Assembly: GCA_015680685.1 (NCBI GenBank)
Contig: MNCI01001825.1
Location: 221,005 to 285,004, forward strand
Reading direction: 5' to 3'
Length of the DNA: 64,000 nucleotides
DNA from: Gnetum montanum
Taxonomy: Eukaryota; Streptophyta; Gnetopsida; Gnetales; Gnetaceae
The translations under genes and the position numbers were made by a program. Positions 1 through 10,205 of the stretch are shown one piece after another. The stretch's first letter is position 1. Each line of letters opens with the position of its first letter. The notes beneath the pieces were generated by a model. That model worked only from the letters and a program-made list of their open reading frames with translations, did no database searches and had not been told where the DNA came from.

Positions 1-851
1 GTATGATTAGGGACCTTTGTTGAGTTGTGATTTTGGTCCCGTTGATGTTTTTCAACACTCTCCCATGTAGCTATTTCTCCTTCTTCTTTTGCTACCCGCT
101 TAATAAGCTCTTGGATTTGATGGGTTCGTAGGTTGTATAGTTGACCTCGGGCATACGTTCCTAAGGTCTCTCTTGTTTCATTACGTAGCCCATCAATGAT
201 ATGGTACATTAGCCTTTCCTCGGAAAACCCATGGCCTGGACAGTTGTTTAACAGTGAATAATATCTTTCTAAGGCCATGTCCAAGGGTTCATGTTTTTCT
301 TGTTTCCATCCTTGGATTTGTTTCCTCAAGGCTGACACTCTTGCGTAGGTTTGATATTTTTCGTTAAAGACTTCTACCATTGTTGACCAGCGTCGTATCG
401 AATTTGGTTTTAACGATCTATACCATACTTTAGCTTGGTCAACGAGTGTCATAGGAAAGAGCTTCAGTTTTTGCCAACTGTTATCAATGTTATTCCATGT
501 GCAGGCATCGTAGAAGGCTAGTAAATGTTGATGCGGATCTAAGTCATAGCCTCCTGAAAATTTGGGAAAGTTGTTTAAATCGAGCCTGGGTAGTCGGCTC
601 TCTTTACGATGCCTACGTGAGATTCGAACAGCCTCTTGTATTTGCGTGAAGCTTGTAGTGGCCAGTGGGGGTTCATCGTCATCAGGTAAGTTATGTCTTC
701 GTGTGTTATGATGACGTTGTTTTTGTTCATTCTTATAGGAAACTCCCACTTCAGGTTGTATACTCCAACTTTCATCGTCATATAGCTCATTGGTTCTCCA
801 ATGAACATCCTCACTAAGTGTGGCGTTATTATCGTCTTGTCGGAGAGACAT
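1..851 (-). CDS. Ty3/gypsy gag, N-terminal part, open to the window edge
   Basis: Reading the minus strand from the ATG at 851 gives an uninterrupted frame of 283 codons that leaves the window at position 1. It starts MSLRQDDNNATLSEDV, has an Arg/His/Asp-rich linker, and then a retrotransposon gag (capsid) region with FPKFSGGYDLDPHQHLLAFY, WQKLKLFPMTLVDQAKVWY and IQGWKQEKHEPLDMALERYY. This capsid packs the element RNA into cytoplasmic particles. The ATG was chosen because it is the first in the frame and lies about 110 bp inside the primer binding site. There are no stops or frameshifts, unlike every other gag here, so the element is young. The rest of gag and pol must lie left of the window. 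Confidence 0.9.
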   Translation of the reverse strand, partial: MSLRQDDNNATLSEDVHWRTNELYDDESWSIQPEVGVSYKNEQKQRHHNTRRHNLPDDDEPPLATTSFTQIQEAVRISRRHRKESRLPRLDLNNFPKFSGGYDLDPHQHLLAFYDACTWNNIDNSWQKLKLFPMTLVDQAKVWYRSLKPNSIRRWSTMVEVFNEKYQTYARVSALRKQIQGWKQEKHEPLDMALERYYSLLNNCPGHGFSEERLMYHIIDGLRNETRETLGTYARGQLYNLRTHQIQELIKRVAKEEGEIATWESVEKHQRDQNHNSTKVPNH

Positions 852-960
852 TGTTGTGTGTGAATTTATGTGACTTTTAATAATTTCTTCTTTTTAAGAG
901 ATATATCGTTAAGTTCTTTACAGCGACCTTGTATGATATAACTAATCTAGATAACTAGCA

Positions 961-982
961 CCATCCCCGGCAACGGCGCCAA
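961..982 (-). promoter_or_regulatory. Primer binding site, tRNA-Asp type
   Basis: On the minus strand the bases next to the LTR read TTGGCGCCGTTGCCGGGGAT. From general knowledge this is complementary to the 3' end of plant tRNA-Asp and is the primer site of Athila/Tat-type Ty3 elements. It is the only undamaged copy in the window; relatives have decayed forms such as TTGGCATTGTTGCC (B) and TTGGCACTGTTGTCGGGG (C). Confidence 0.9.
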
Positions 983-1329
983 TGATGAGTGGCGAGGTAC
1001 CCCTACACTCAACCATACGAAACGAGCGTCGCACGCGCGATCCGGTCGAACTCCGCAGATGGACTAGTTGTGGCACCTAGATAGTTAGCCTTAGGTCGCA
1101 GTTCGCTGTCTTCCCATCTAGACTAGTTTTGCATATGTCACGTATGGTTTAGTCTAGATGAGGTGTATGATGTGTTCTAATTCTAATGCTACTCCTGATG
1201 GCAGTGGAAAATAATATTTAACTAAATCTAAGCTAAGAGGAAAAGGGTAAGAAAATCTAATCTAGCCTAAGTGCGACGAGCAACCGATTCCTTGATCAAC
1301 CGTACACATCTTGGACTTCGTGCACGACT

Positions 1330-1451
1330 GCCACTGGGACTACCAAGCATAGGCCTAGGTACGCCACTGGGATTACCAAGCGCAGACCCCAAATACGCCA
1401 CTGGGTTACCAAGCGTAGATCCCCCTAGCTACACCACTGGGCTACCAAGCA
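1330..1451. repeat. Four tandem copies of a 33-36 bp unit inside the LTR
   Basis: Units start near 1330, 1363, 1397 and 1433. Each opens with CCACTGGG and carries TACCAAGC, followed by a variable spacer. The other LTRs of the family have only about two copies of this motif (for example near 2525-2580, 24597-24640 and, in the other orientation, 19335-19375). Confidence 0.85.
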
Positions 1452-1848
1452 GTCACACTTAAATGCTCGTAATCAAGTCGAACTCGTTCCGCTTCTAGGA
1501 GTTTAGGGTTGAGAGACTAATCGCGATAAGTAACCGATTCCTTAACTAGCCGTACACACCCGTAGATGCTCGTAGTCAAGTCGTACTTACACCGCGCTAT
1601 GAAAGCAATAAATAACATGAAATAAATAACAATAAATAAACTAAGTGAATGCTGCAATGATGAAGTAATCTCGATCTTTATTGCTGGTCATGTGCGTGTC
1701 CAAGTACGACACACTCGAATAAAGACACCGTACAATCACATTCACCACACTGCGGCCAGACACGGGAAAATTCTAACTCTGGAGGGATCAAACTGCCAGA
1801 GCTTCGCTACACTAAAACTGGGATCCCGAATAAGGGAGAGCCGCCTCT

Positions 1849-1856
1849 TATTTATA
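1849..1856 (-). promoter_or_regulatory. LTR TATA box
   Basis: TATAAATA on the minus strand, inside CTATAAATAAGAGG. It lies about 165 bp from the upstream end of the LTR, the usual place for the U3 promoter of a plant LTR element. The related LTRs have the same box (2927-2934, 18992-18999, 24967-24974, 41918-41925). Confidence 0.75.
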
Positions 1857-1872
1857 GACATGGTGGTGGACT

Positions 1873-1996
1873 GCGATATCGTGTACGCGATATCGTAGGG
1901 AAGGACGAGATATCGCGTACGCGATATCGCGGGGGATGCGATATTGCGGGGGATGCGATATTGCGTCAGCTGCGATATCGCGTATGCGATATCGCG
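1873..1996. repeat. Array of GATATCG palindromes in U3
   Basis: About eight short units built around the palindrome CGATATCG, several as GCGATATCGCG, separated by GTACGC, GGGGATG and similar spacers. The array sits directly upstream of the TATA box in transcription sense. Decayed versions are visible in the LTRs near 2960-3075, 24990-25065 and 34050-34110. Confidence 0.85.
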
Positions 1997-2020
1997 GCCG
2001 ACGCAAACCGCGTCTCATCA

Positions 2021-2172
2021 TTATTGATCCTATGTGAAGAAGACATGTCTTTAACATGTATGACTTTAAAATATTAATATTTTCTAAAAGATAAATCACT
2101 AACACTTTTATAGTGATTGTGTATGATATGACTAATCTAGATGACTAGCAACATCCCCAACAACAACACCAA
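2021..2172 (-). mobile_element. 5' leader and decayed primer site of an older related element
   Basis: This strip aligns by eye with the leader of the young element at about 845-982: both contain GTATGATATAACTAATCTAG-like sequence followed by CATCCCC and a primer-site remnant. A possible gag start codon is at about 2042-2045, so the young element seems to have landed in the first few gag codons of this copy. Its coding part continues left of the window, beyond the young element. Confidence 0.65.
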
Positions 2173-3098
2173 TGATGAGTGACAAGTACTCCTATGTCCA
2201 ACCATATGAATCATAAGTGTTCACACACAATCTAGTTGAATTTCATGGATGGGACTAGTTGTGGCATCTAGATTATTAAGCATTAATCATAGGATGTTGT
2301 CTTCCCATTAGACTAGTGGTAGCTTTGTTACATATGGTTTAGTTCAAAGAGAGACATGATAATTGATGTTGTTAGGCCTTGAATACTCCTAGCGATAAAC
2401 ATAATTGAGAATGAAATTTAATCCTAAATCTAAGCAATGATAGTAAAGTAAATCTACTCTAGCCTAAAGCAATGAGCATCTAATCATGGCTTACCGTACA
2501 TGTCTTGGACTCATGTAACCATTACTGGGTTACCAAGCATTATGCTACTAGGTGAACCAACCAATAACAATACTAGGATTACCAAATGATTATACTTAAA
2601 TGCTCAACCAGTTGTACTCATTCTGCTTTACTAATAAACAAGAAAGTAAAGTACCTAGAAATGTAAATGATTATCTAGAAAGTAGTAAAAACTATGCTAA
2701 GTAAAATAGTAAAAACTAAGTGGATGCTGCAATGATGAAAAATAATATTGATCTTTATTTCTAGACATGAACTATGTTCAAGTACACTTCACTCGAATAA
2801 AGATTCTATACAACTGCTCAACACCACACTGCGGTAATTCACTCTATCACTAAAACTACAAAAACAAACAGAAGAGTATCCATAAGGATGGAATGAAAGT
2901 TATTCGGATCATGCACCTAAGTGCTATATTTATATGCTACACACATTCCATGATATTGTATCTATGATGACGTAGCATGTGCTATGATATCAAATAAATG
3001 ACATCATAGATACGATATCATTGGTCAAGAAAAATATGAATTTATCAAACAAATGGAACATGACATCTACGATATCTCAGCCAATTGATGATTCATCA
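2173..3098 (-). mobile_element. Older, diverged Ty3/gypsy LTR (minus orientation)
   Basis: The 926-bp segment starts TGATGAGTGACAAG next to a decayed primer site (AACAACACCAA) and ends ATGATTCATCA. It keeps the family order: ACTGGGTTACCAAG motifs at about 2525-2580, TATTTATA (TATA box on the minus strand) at 2927-2934, and ATATC palindromes near 2960-3075. CpG is largely lost compared with the LTR at 983-2020. It is the 5' LTR of the element whose leader is at 2021-2172. Confidence 0.75.
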
Positions 3099-5279
3099 AT
3101 AAGCCTAAAGGAAAAGGTTGTTACATCATTGTTCTAGGAAAGTCACCAAAAGAAAAATATAAAAAGTCATGGTAAAAGATAATTGAAGATGATTGGAAGA
3201 AACTACAAATGAACAAAGATCTAGTTCTTTATAGAAATAAATGGAGAAAAAGAACTCATGTAGCTAATCCTATTTCATTGAGACAAGGCTAGGATGATAA
3301 TAATTCAAAGAGTCAATGAAGTTACATAAACCTAAAAAGTTAAAGTGCTTAGTCTACCAACATTGAAGGTAAATGAATTAATTTTTATTTTTATACATAT
3401 TTCTTATTCTTTAATCAAGCATTAACCATTTAATAAACATTTTGATTGGTTGTGTATAACTTAGGAATTTTTTCCCAAGTTTGTCTTTTCAATAATTAGA
3501 TTTAATTTTGGAATATTGAAGAAAGTTATGTAGTATGAAAGGTTATCATTAGTTATGATCTATCATAGTGAATTGATAGTTAGAACCTTGGCTTTTGGAG
3601 AAGTATTTTTATAGAAACTTAACTTTAGGACTTGGCTTGCTTAATCTCTTGCTTAGAAAATGTTGAAACCAAGAAGAGGGCAAGGACAAAAATTTCACAC
3701 TCATGTTCTTTGGTAGGACAAATTTTAGCCTAACCCTTCAACCATGTAGGACAAGTTTGAATACTTTTTTTTAATGCAAAGTGAAAATAGTAATGGTAAC
3801 TAAAGAGACAATTGGATTTGAAGGTATGAAATAAGCAATGAATACATTTTTTTTATTCTTAAAAGTAGAAAAAGGTACAAGAAAATAAAATTTGAATTAC
3901 CTAATTATATTGCCTTAAAAGTAGCATTGTGTAAAAAGATCATAATGAAATAAAAGTATAAAGAACTTATAGAAGAACACTCTTAAAATGGAAATGCTAA
4001 TGTAGGAAAGAAATAAGTAAACTAAAACTAATGATCATCATTATTGTGCCTTTATCCTATGAGTAAAATAAAATGAGTAATTAAGAGAATTCCAAAAACA
4101 AATATAAAGCTTGATGAAACAACCAAGAAAACATAAAAGATGAAATAAAATAGCACCAAAATAGTATAAAATTCATTATGATAAGCAATAACTATTTGCA
4201 CTTTGCTTTTACACTATGCTTTGTTGTGTTTTGGAGGTGGTTGAGTAGAGCATATAAAATTCACTCAATGTAATCTTCAAATGAAGGCAGTTCAACAAAA
4301 TGCATAAGATATTATCAATGCATATTAGGTATAGAGGTATCAATAAAACCATTATATAAGATACACTTAATGTATATTGTAAATGAGTATATCCACTTGG
4401 CATTATCATCACACCAAAACTATAAACAACAAGGTTGTTATTTCAAAAGTACCTCCATTAAAAATTACTGTAGCTCCAATAAGCAAATCATGAATAAAAA
4501 TTGTTGACTATCACTATTATTATCATACTATACAAACATCAATATTATCCTTTGCATTGGTACCATTCTACAAATTTCATTGATAACATAGCTATCACAT
4601 GCACTGAATTTTATTGATACATCTATCAACACAACATTGCATCAAGGTATGTTTATGACTATTATTATTGTCTTTCTTCTACCATAGTAGGAACACTAAT
4701 TTCTTTCACTAATGATAGAGAATTTTTGAAAATGTCCTTATTTTGCTATAAACATTTTTTAATGAAACTTCTCATGCAGGGTAAAATTGCTTCGAAGGGT
4801 TGAATTTTTTACCTTAAAAGTGGAGCATTCATAGCTTGCTCAAAAAATTTTGAAGGATAATTGATATGTTTGATAGAAAAGTAAGTTAAAGAAATGTGAA
4901 ACTAAAACTAAAACTAAAATTTAATTTCATCCATAAATCTTCAGAATCTATTGAATAGTAGAAACATACATGCTACAAGTTTTGAAAACATCATTAAGAA
5001 AATTACCATTCATAACATTTGAAACAAATCGATCAAATTTGTAATCATAATATCCCATCTATGTCTAACATGCTTTAATGCAAGACATTACGCGAAAATG
5101 TAGTATCAATCTTCAATGTTAGTTATACTGCACAATTGACATATTCATTCTTCATGAGGAATTTTGAGCCATCTATTTATTTCAACTCTCGATGAGATTC
5201 CATTCATGCTCTACTAATTATTCATTGCAAATGATGAGGCATAGTAGCAAATAAATAGTTTTTCTTATAATTAAGATCT
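3099..5279. other. AT-rich DNA without a recognisable gene
   Basis: No open frame of convincing length or family similarity was found on either strand. About 3150-3340 (plus) reads like the decayed tail of a LINE ORF2, with short stretches such as NKDLVLYRNKWRKRTH and GWDDNN, but this is too weak for a call. The rest is low-complexity A/T sequence. Confidence 0.4.
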
Positions 5280-6055
5280 TCCTCGATGCTATTCAAATAA
5301 AAATATTTTTTCTCTTTCTATATTTTCTTTAAATTTTTTGAAATAATACTTACTTTCCTAATTTATGAAGATGCTTAGGATCAGAATAAAGAATGTACTT
5401 TTGAATATTTCATTTATTAATTCATAGAAATCTCTCACAAAGTCATCCTTTACCATGGGTTTCAATCATCACTTTTTTGGAATATTTATCCAATAAGGAT
5501 GCAAAAATATTATGAATGTAGGCTATAAAAAAATGCATAGCTTTAACCTCTAAGGGCATCATCTTTGCTTCAAGAACCATAATACCATATTATGCCTATC
5601 ACTTTACTTTAAATTAATTAAGCAAAAAAAATCTTCTGAATTTATTTTTATCTATTTCTAATATTCAATAATGAGGTATTAGCCTAGAGGTTAGACTCTT
5701 GATTTATGAGCTCTAAGTCATGCGCTTGATTCCTATGGGAAATGATAATTTATAAAGTTCTATTTAAACTATATACCTTGGGGTGTACCTATATTTCAAT
5801 TGTTTTAGGTTCTAATGCCCTCCAATATTTAATCAATAGAGCAGGACCCCATAAAATGTATCCATAAAGAATAGTTGTTTCAACAATGACATGATAAAGT
5901 TTTTTTTAATATCCCAAGCCATAATAGATTCCTTCGTATATTTTCTTTTAAAGTAAATAAAGCTTTCATACCACTTGCAATTTTTTGAGTAATGCATTAA
6001 TTCCATTTATAATTGTAAGAGGATTCTAAGTCAATATATTTATAAGATGAAGCTA
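5280..6055 (-). pseudogene. Degraded LINE reverse transcriptase, left part
   Basis: This strip resembles the degraded LINE at 13960-15880, and it continues at 11672 after the L1 insertion: both sides of the L1 carry the same 16-bp target sequence. Stops and frameshifts are frequent. The element is older than the L1 that interrupts it and the SINE-like unit inside it. Boundaries are approximate. Confidence 0.45.
5671..5815 (+). repeat. tRNA-derived SINE-like unit
   Basis: The unit has a box A-like motif TAGCCTAGAGG at 5680-5690 and a box B-like motif GCGCTTGATTCC at 5722-5733, about 32 bp apart, as in the internal RNA polymerase III promoter of tRNA-derived SINEs. The stretch between them (TTAGACTCTTGATTTATGAG) also has a tRNA-like look. 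No clear 3' tail or target duplication was found. It could be a tRNA pseudogene remnant instead. Confidence 0.45.
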
Positions 6056-6071
6056 TGTCCACATGTTTATG
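6056..6071. repeat. Target-site duplication of the L1 LINE, left copy
   Basis: TGTCCACATGTTTATG, identical to 11656-11671. It marks the 3' boundary of the minus-strand LINE; the last G may be shared with the following G run. Confidence 0.9.
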
Positions 6072-6093
6072 GGGGGGGGGGGGGGGGGGGGGG
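6071..6093. repeat. Homopolymer of 23 G (poly-C at the LINE 3' end)
   Basis: A run of 23 G lies exactly at the 3' terminus of the minus-strand LINE, so the element RNA would end ...GGGGTCCGACACCC followed by C. An AATAAA signal lies about 30 bases before it on the minus strand. No poly(A) tail is present. The run length may be an assembly artefact. Confidence 0.8.
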
Positions 6094-6410
6094 TGTCGGA
6101 CCCCGAAAAGAAGTTTTATTGAAATTAAAGGTGCATCAATTACAACAACTTGAATAAGTCATAGGGTTAAAGGAAAGGGAAAACTGAGAGCATCGTGAAT
6201 GACACTCAGGAAACACCTTAGAAATAAACGAGTATTAGAGGAGGAACCCCAAGTTGGGGCACAACCAAATGTCCGGATAGACTGGCTTGTTACAAAATAG
6301 AATGACATAGAATTAGATGAGGCAAAGAGCTCTCAATTAAGGATAGAGAGAATTCCAATGGTGAATCCACATAATAAAAAGGGAAAACTTCCTTGCAGAG
6401 ATTACTAATG

Positions 6411-9400
6411 CTAAGTGTAACTGGAACACATAGGTGTTTCCCATAGTTGTAGGAGATGAACCAATTGATGACTATCTAGATTGAACTTGGATGCTTGAGA
6501 TGTGAGTTGAAAATAGGTGAGGCGAAAGATCTGCAACTTCTCCAACCTGGTAAGAAAACATTTGTTAAAATACTCTATCTTTTGGAATAGAACATTGCAT
6601 CTTCGCTTCCAAATATAATATAAAATAGTAGGCCTAATAACTTTCCACAGAAAATTAAGATTAGTATAGGTAATGTTCAAGAATCCGAATATGGCATCCT
6701 CTTGAGATAGCTTGTATGATGGAAAAGCTTTAGAAGCCCACTGCCACACATGTTGAGCAAAGGAACATTGCCAAAATACATGGACAAAGTCATCTTGTCC
6801 ACCACATAGAGGGCAATTGGGATTAGGAATCATCAGATATTCTAGACGTTTTCCAATAGGTAGACCATGGTGGAGAAGACACCAAAGGAACTGCTTAATT
6901 TTGGGGAGGGTCGGAAGTTTCCAAATAAGTTGGAAGAGAGGGATCCAAAATGTTTCTGACTCTTGTTTGTGCCAATACTTATTGCAACGTTGAATGACTT
7001 CAGATGGGTCATGCATGAGATGAAAGGGGACAGATGGCCGATAGGGCAAGAGTTTAACCCCGTTAAGCCATTGAAGGCCATGAAAAAGGCTTTGCACTGT
7101 AACATCCAGATGCCAGTGATCGTGGAGAAAAGAGTAAATCTGAACTAGGCAATGGTTCATTGTAGCCAACTCCCCATACAAAGTGTTAAACTTGACCCTT
7201 GAAATCCAATGACTAGCCAACCTAAGACAATTCAAGGAAATGACACCCTTTCGATACCACGAGGTAGCCACCTTAGCATTTGTGATAGGCGACAGAGGTA
7301 ACCACCATGGACACACTTTAGAGAGGATAGTAGGGTTGATTTTAATGTTAGTCCAATCAATGTGACTGTGTAGAATTTTCCAGGCCCTCCAAATGCTTTT
7401 GAAAACATGAGATCCTGGAAGAATGATAGTGAGGGGGGAAAGGATCCAATTGATGAAATGGATGCCTTTCCAGAAGGGCTTAATTTTAGGAAATGCTTGT
7501 TGAAGCCTTAATTGGAGGAGGGTCCCTATAATATCTGAGGCATCTAAAGGTTGTACCAACCACTTAGCAACCAGGGTAATTCCTTGCTTATAGGAGTTCA
7601 AAAGGCCTCAGCCACTCTTATTCTTGGGGAGAGTAACAATAGTCCAAGTGACATGATGAAAGCCTTTCTGAGAATCCTTGGAGGACCACATAAAGTCACG
7701 GAATAACCATTCTAGAGTTTAGTAGGCAGCTTGGGAGGGGGCCCAACATGAAGAGTAATACACATGGGTGGACGCGCATATGGACTTACTAAGAAGGTAT
7801 TTACCCGCAAGTGTGAGGGGTTTAGTTTTCCATTTTTCGAGTTTCTTTTGAATTCGATAAATAACTTGTTTCCAAAGGATAGATGTTAAACCTCTAAAAC
7901 GGAAAGGGATTCCCAGAATCTTAACGATGTCTTGATTCTGAAGCTGCTTCCAATTATAGTTGGTCACATGTTTGTAATTTCCCTTAAAGCTATAAATAGA
8001 GGATTTATTCCAATTAATTATGGAACCTGAGAGTGTGCAATATTGCTCCACCCTTGATAAGAGGTGGTGCAAATTGGTGGCTGTGTTTTGAAGTAGAAAA
8101 AAGGAGTCATCGGTGAAGTGCATATTGAGAAGCTGTTGTTGAGAGGAGGAAAGGATAATCCTAGTGAGAACTTTAGTTTGAATGTCCAGGTTAATTTGAT
8201 GACAAAGAGAGTCTGATGCAATGATAAAGAGATAGGGGGTGAGAGGACAACCTTGGCGCCCAGACCTATGTATTGGAAAGGGAGAGGTAATGCCGAAGGT
8301 AGTGGAAATTCTTGTAGTAGCATATGAGAATGAGCATTTCACCATATGCAAGAACTTAGGTCCAAAACCAAGTTTGGTCATAGTCTACAAGATAAAATCC
8401 CACTTAATGTTGTCATAAGCCTTGGCATAATCAAGTTTCACTAGGAGAATATCTTGTCCATCATCCTTAGCCCACTTGAGACCTTCCCACGCCACAACCA
8501 CATTGTCTAAAATATATCTACTAGGAAAAAATCCTATTTGCTGAGGGGATATGATCTGACCAAGAATTTTTTTCAGCTGTAAGGTAAGGCACTTCGCCCA
8601 AATTTTATACACTACATTGAGAAGAGTTATGGGACGCCAATTGGAGATATTAGTTAGATCCCCAGACTTGGGGAGGAGACGAATTACCCCTTGATTTAGA
8701 TTGGGCCCAAGGGAACCAGTTAAGAGAGCCTTGTTAATGACCTGCAAAAGATCCTTGCCCACCAAATCCCAATGATTTTGAAAAAATTCTATAGGAAACC
8801 CATCATAACTAGTAGCCTCCTGTAGCTTCACTAGAGTGATATCAGCATCAAGGCTTTGTAGCATAGTGGGATTAATAAGGCGAGGATAATCAATGGTGGT
8901 AGCCTTGAACGAAGAGATGTCCATTGGGGTAGCTGCAAAAAGGGTTTCGTAGTGGTTCTTAAGAAAAGAGAGGATACTATTGTGGTCAATAATAGTGGTA
9001 CCGTCACATGAGATTTTGTCAATAGCATGCGAAGGGGAAGGAACATTAAGATATTTAAAAAATTCCTTATAGTGTTCGTCTTGAATATTTAACCAAGTGA
9101 GCTAACTTTTAGTTAAGGCACTTTGTGCTTGGTACACTTCCCAATGTTGGAAGGCAACACGTGCTCTAGCTAGCTCCTCGTGAACTAGAGTATTGAATGG
9201 ATCTTGAGCTAGTTTATTAGTGAGATGTTCAATAGTGAGGTGAATTTTGTTGTATTCATGTTTGGCTTAAGCAGCCACAGTCTTACCATATGAACAAGCA
9301 AAGTTTCGCACTAAACATGAAGCACGATGCCACCAGTTAATCCAACCCACTTGATTTAGGGTCCTAGGTTCGGCATTCCAAAGGTTGGATAGAAGAAGTT

Positions 9401-10205
9401 GGACAGTTGGGGAAGAAAAATAGTTGTTGTGTAGTATGAAAAGATGAAATTTTTTTCGATTAGGGCTAACATGAATCTTGATAGATATGGAGATAGGAAG
9501 ATGGTCGGATAAGGTGGCATGATGATGAACTGTAGTGGCAGAGAAAGCTTGCCAAAAGGAAAGGGTGAAGAAATAGAACCTATCTAACCTGCTGTAGATG
9601 CGAGCTTGCCTAAGACGGAGATTGCTCCAAGTAAATCTATGGAGGGGAACACACGTGAAGTTGTCTGCCCTGTCTGAGAGGTAAAATCTTTTCTTAAATG
9701 CGGACCAGGCTTGATACTCAAGATTGGACAGTTGAAGAAACACCCCTCTGAGCTTATCTTAAGGGAATTCTGGCATATTAAAATCTCCTCCGAATATCCA
9801 AGGCATTGGGGGGAGAGAAGTTGCAAGCTCATGCCAAAGGAGAGCCCGTTTTGTGGAGTCATTTGGGGCATATATTGAACAAATGCCAAAAGGGCCATGC
9901 TGGGATGAGAAGGTGGCCCAGGAAACTCTATGCCCAGAATTAGAACTACTTTGAAGGATTTTAGTTTTCCAATAGGGTGAGAGGAGAATGGCCACACCTC
10001 CTTTCCCACTTGCATGGGATGTCGCTAGGAGTGAGGAGTGAGGAAGAAACCAGTGGACGGAATAGGATAAAAGGTCAGCTGAGATCTTAATTTCTTGAAG
10101 GAGAATGAAATCAAAAGCCAAATTAAGACTAGGTATAAAGTTTCCTGCTCGCTTCTGTCAAAGCCTACCAGTAAGGCCTCGAACATTCCAAGAAAGGAGA
10201 TTCAT
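6411..10205 (-). pseudogene. LINE ORF2: endonuclease, reverse transcriptase, C-terminal zinc finger
   Basis: One frame of about 1265 codons starting MNLLSWNVRGL at 10205. The N-terminal apurinic-type endonuclease shows SWNVRG, LLQEIK, GGDFNMPEFP, RLDRFYF and SDHLPI. The reverse transcriptase follows with NWRPITLLNVVYKIWAK, KLDYAKAYDNIKWDF, SGRQGCPLTPYLF and the catalytic box FTDDSFFL. The C-terminal zinc-binding knuckle is CPLCGGQDDFVHVFWQC near 6795-6845. ORF2 nicks the target and copies the element RNA there. About seven in-frame stops are present (near 10157, 9757, 9265, 9100, 8383, 7717 and 7606). Most fit single transitions at CAG, CAA, CGA or TGG codons; the last is GGCTGAGGC, expected GWG. 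No frameshift was needed. Confidence 0.93.

Larger units (their letters stand above)
983..2020 (-). mobile_element. LTR of the young Ty3/gypsy element (5' LTR, minus orientation)
   Basis: This segment begins TGATGAGTGGCG on the plus strand beside the primer site and ends CGCGTCTCATCA, giving the expected inverted TGATGA/TCATCA ends and a length of 1038 bp. It holds a TATA box, a four-unit repeat and a palindromic array, annotated separately. It is CpG-rich compared with the related LTRs at 2173, 18880, 19776, 24344, 33308 and 41749, which fits a recent insertion. The partner LTR and the matching 5-bp target duplication lie outside the window, so age cannot be measured here. Confidence 0.85.

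Noticed and set aside
575-814. Minus-strand open frame of 79 codons
   Set aside because: It lies in another frame across the open gag at 1-851, which has clear family motifs. It is a shadow.
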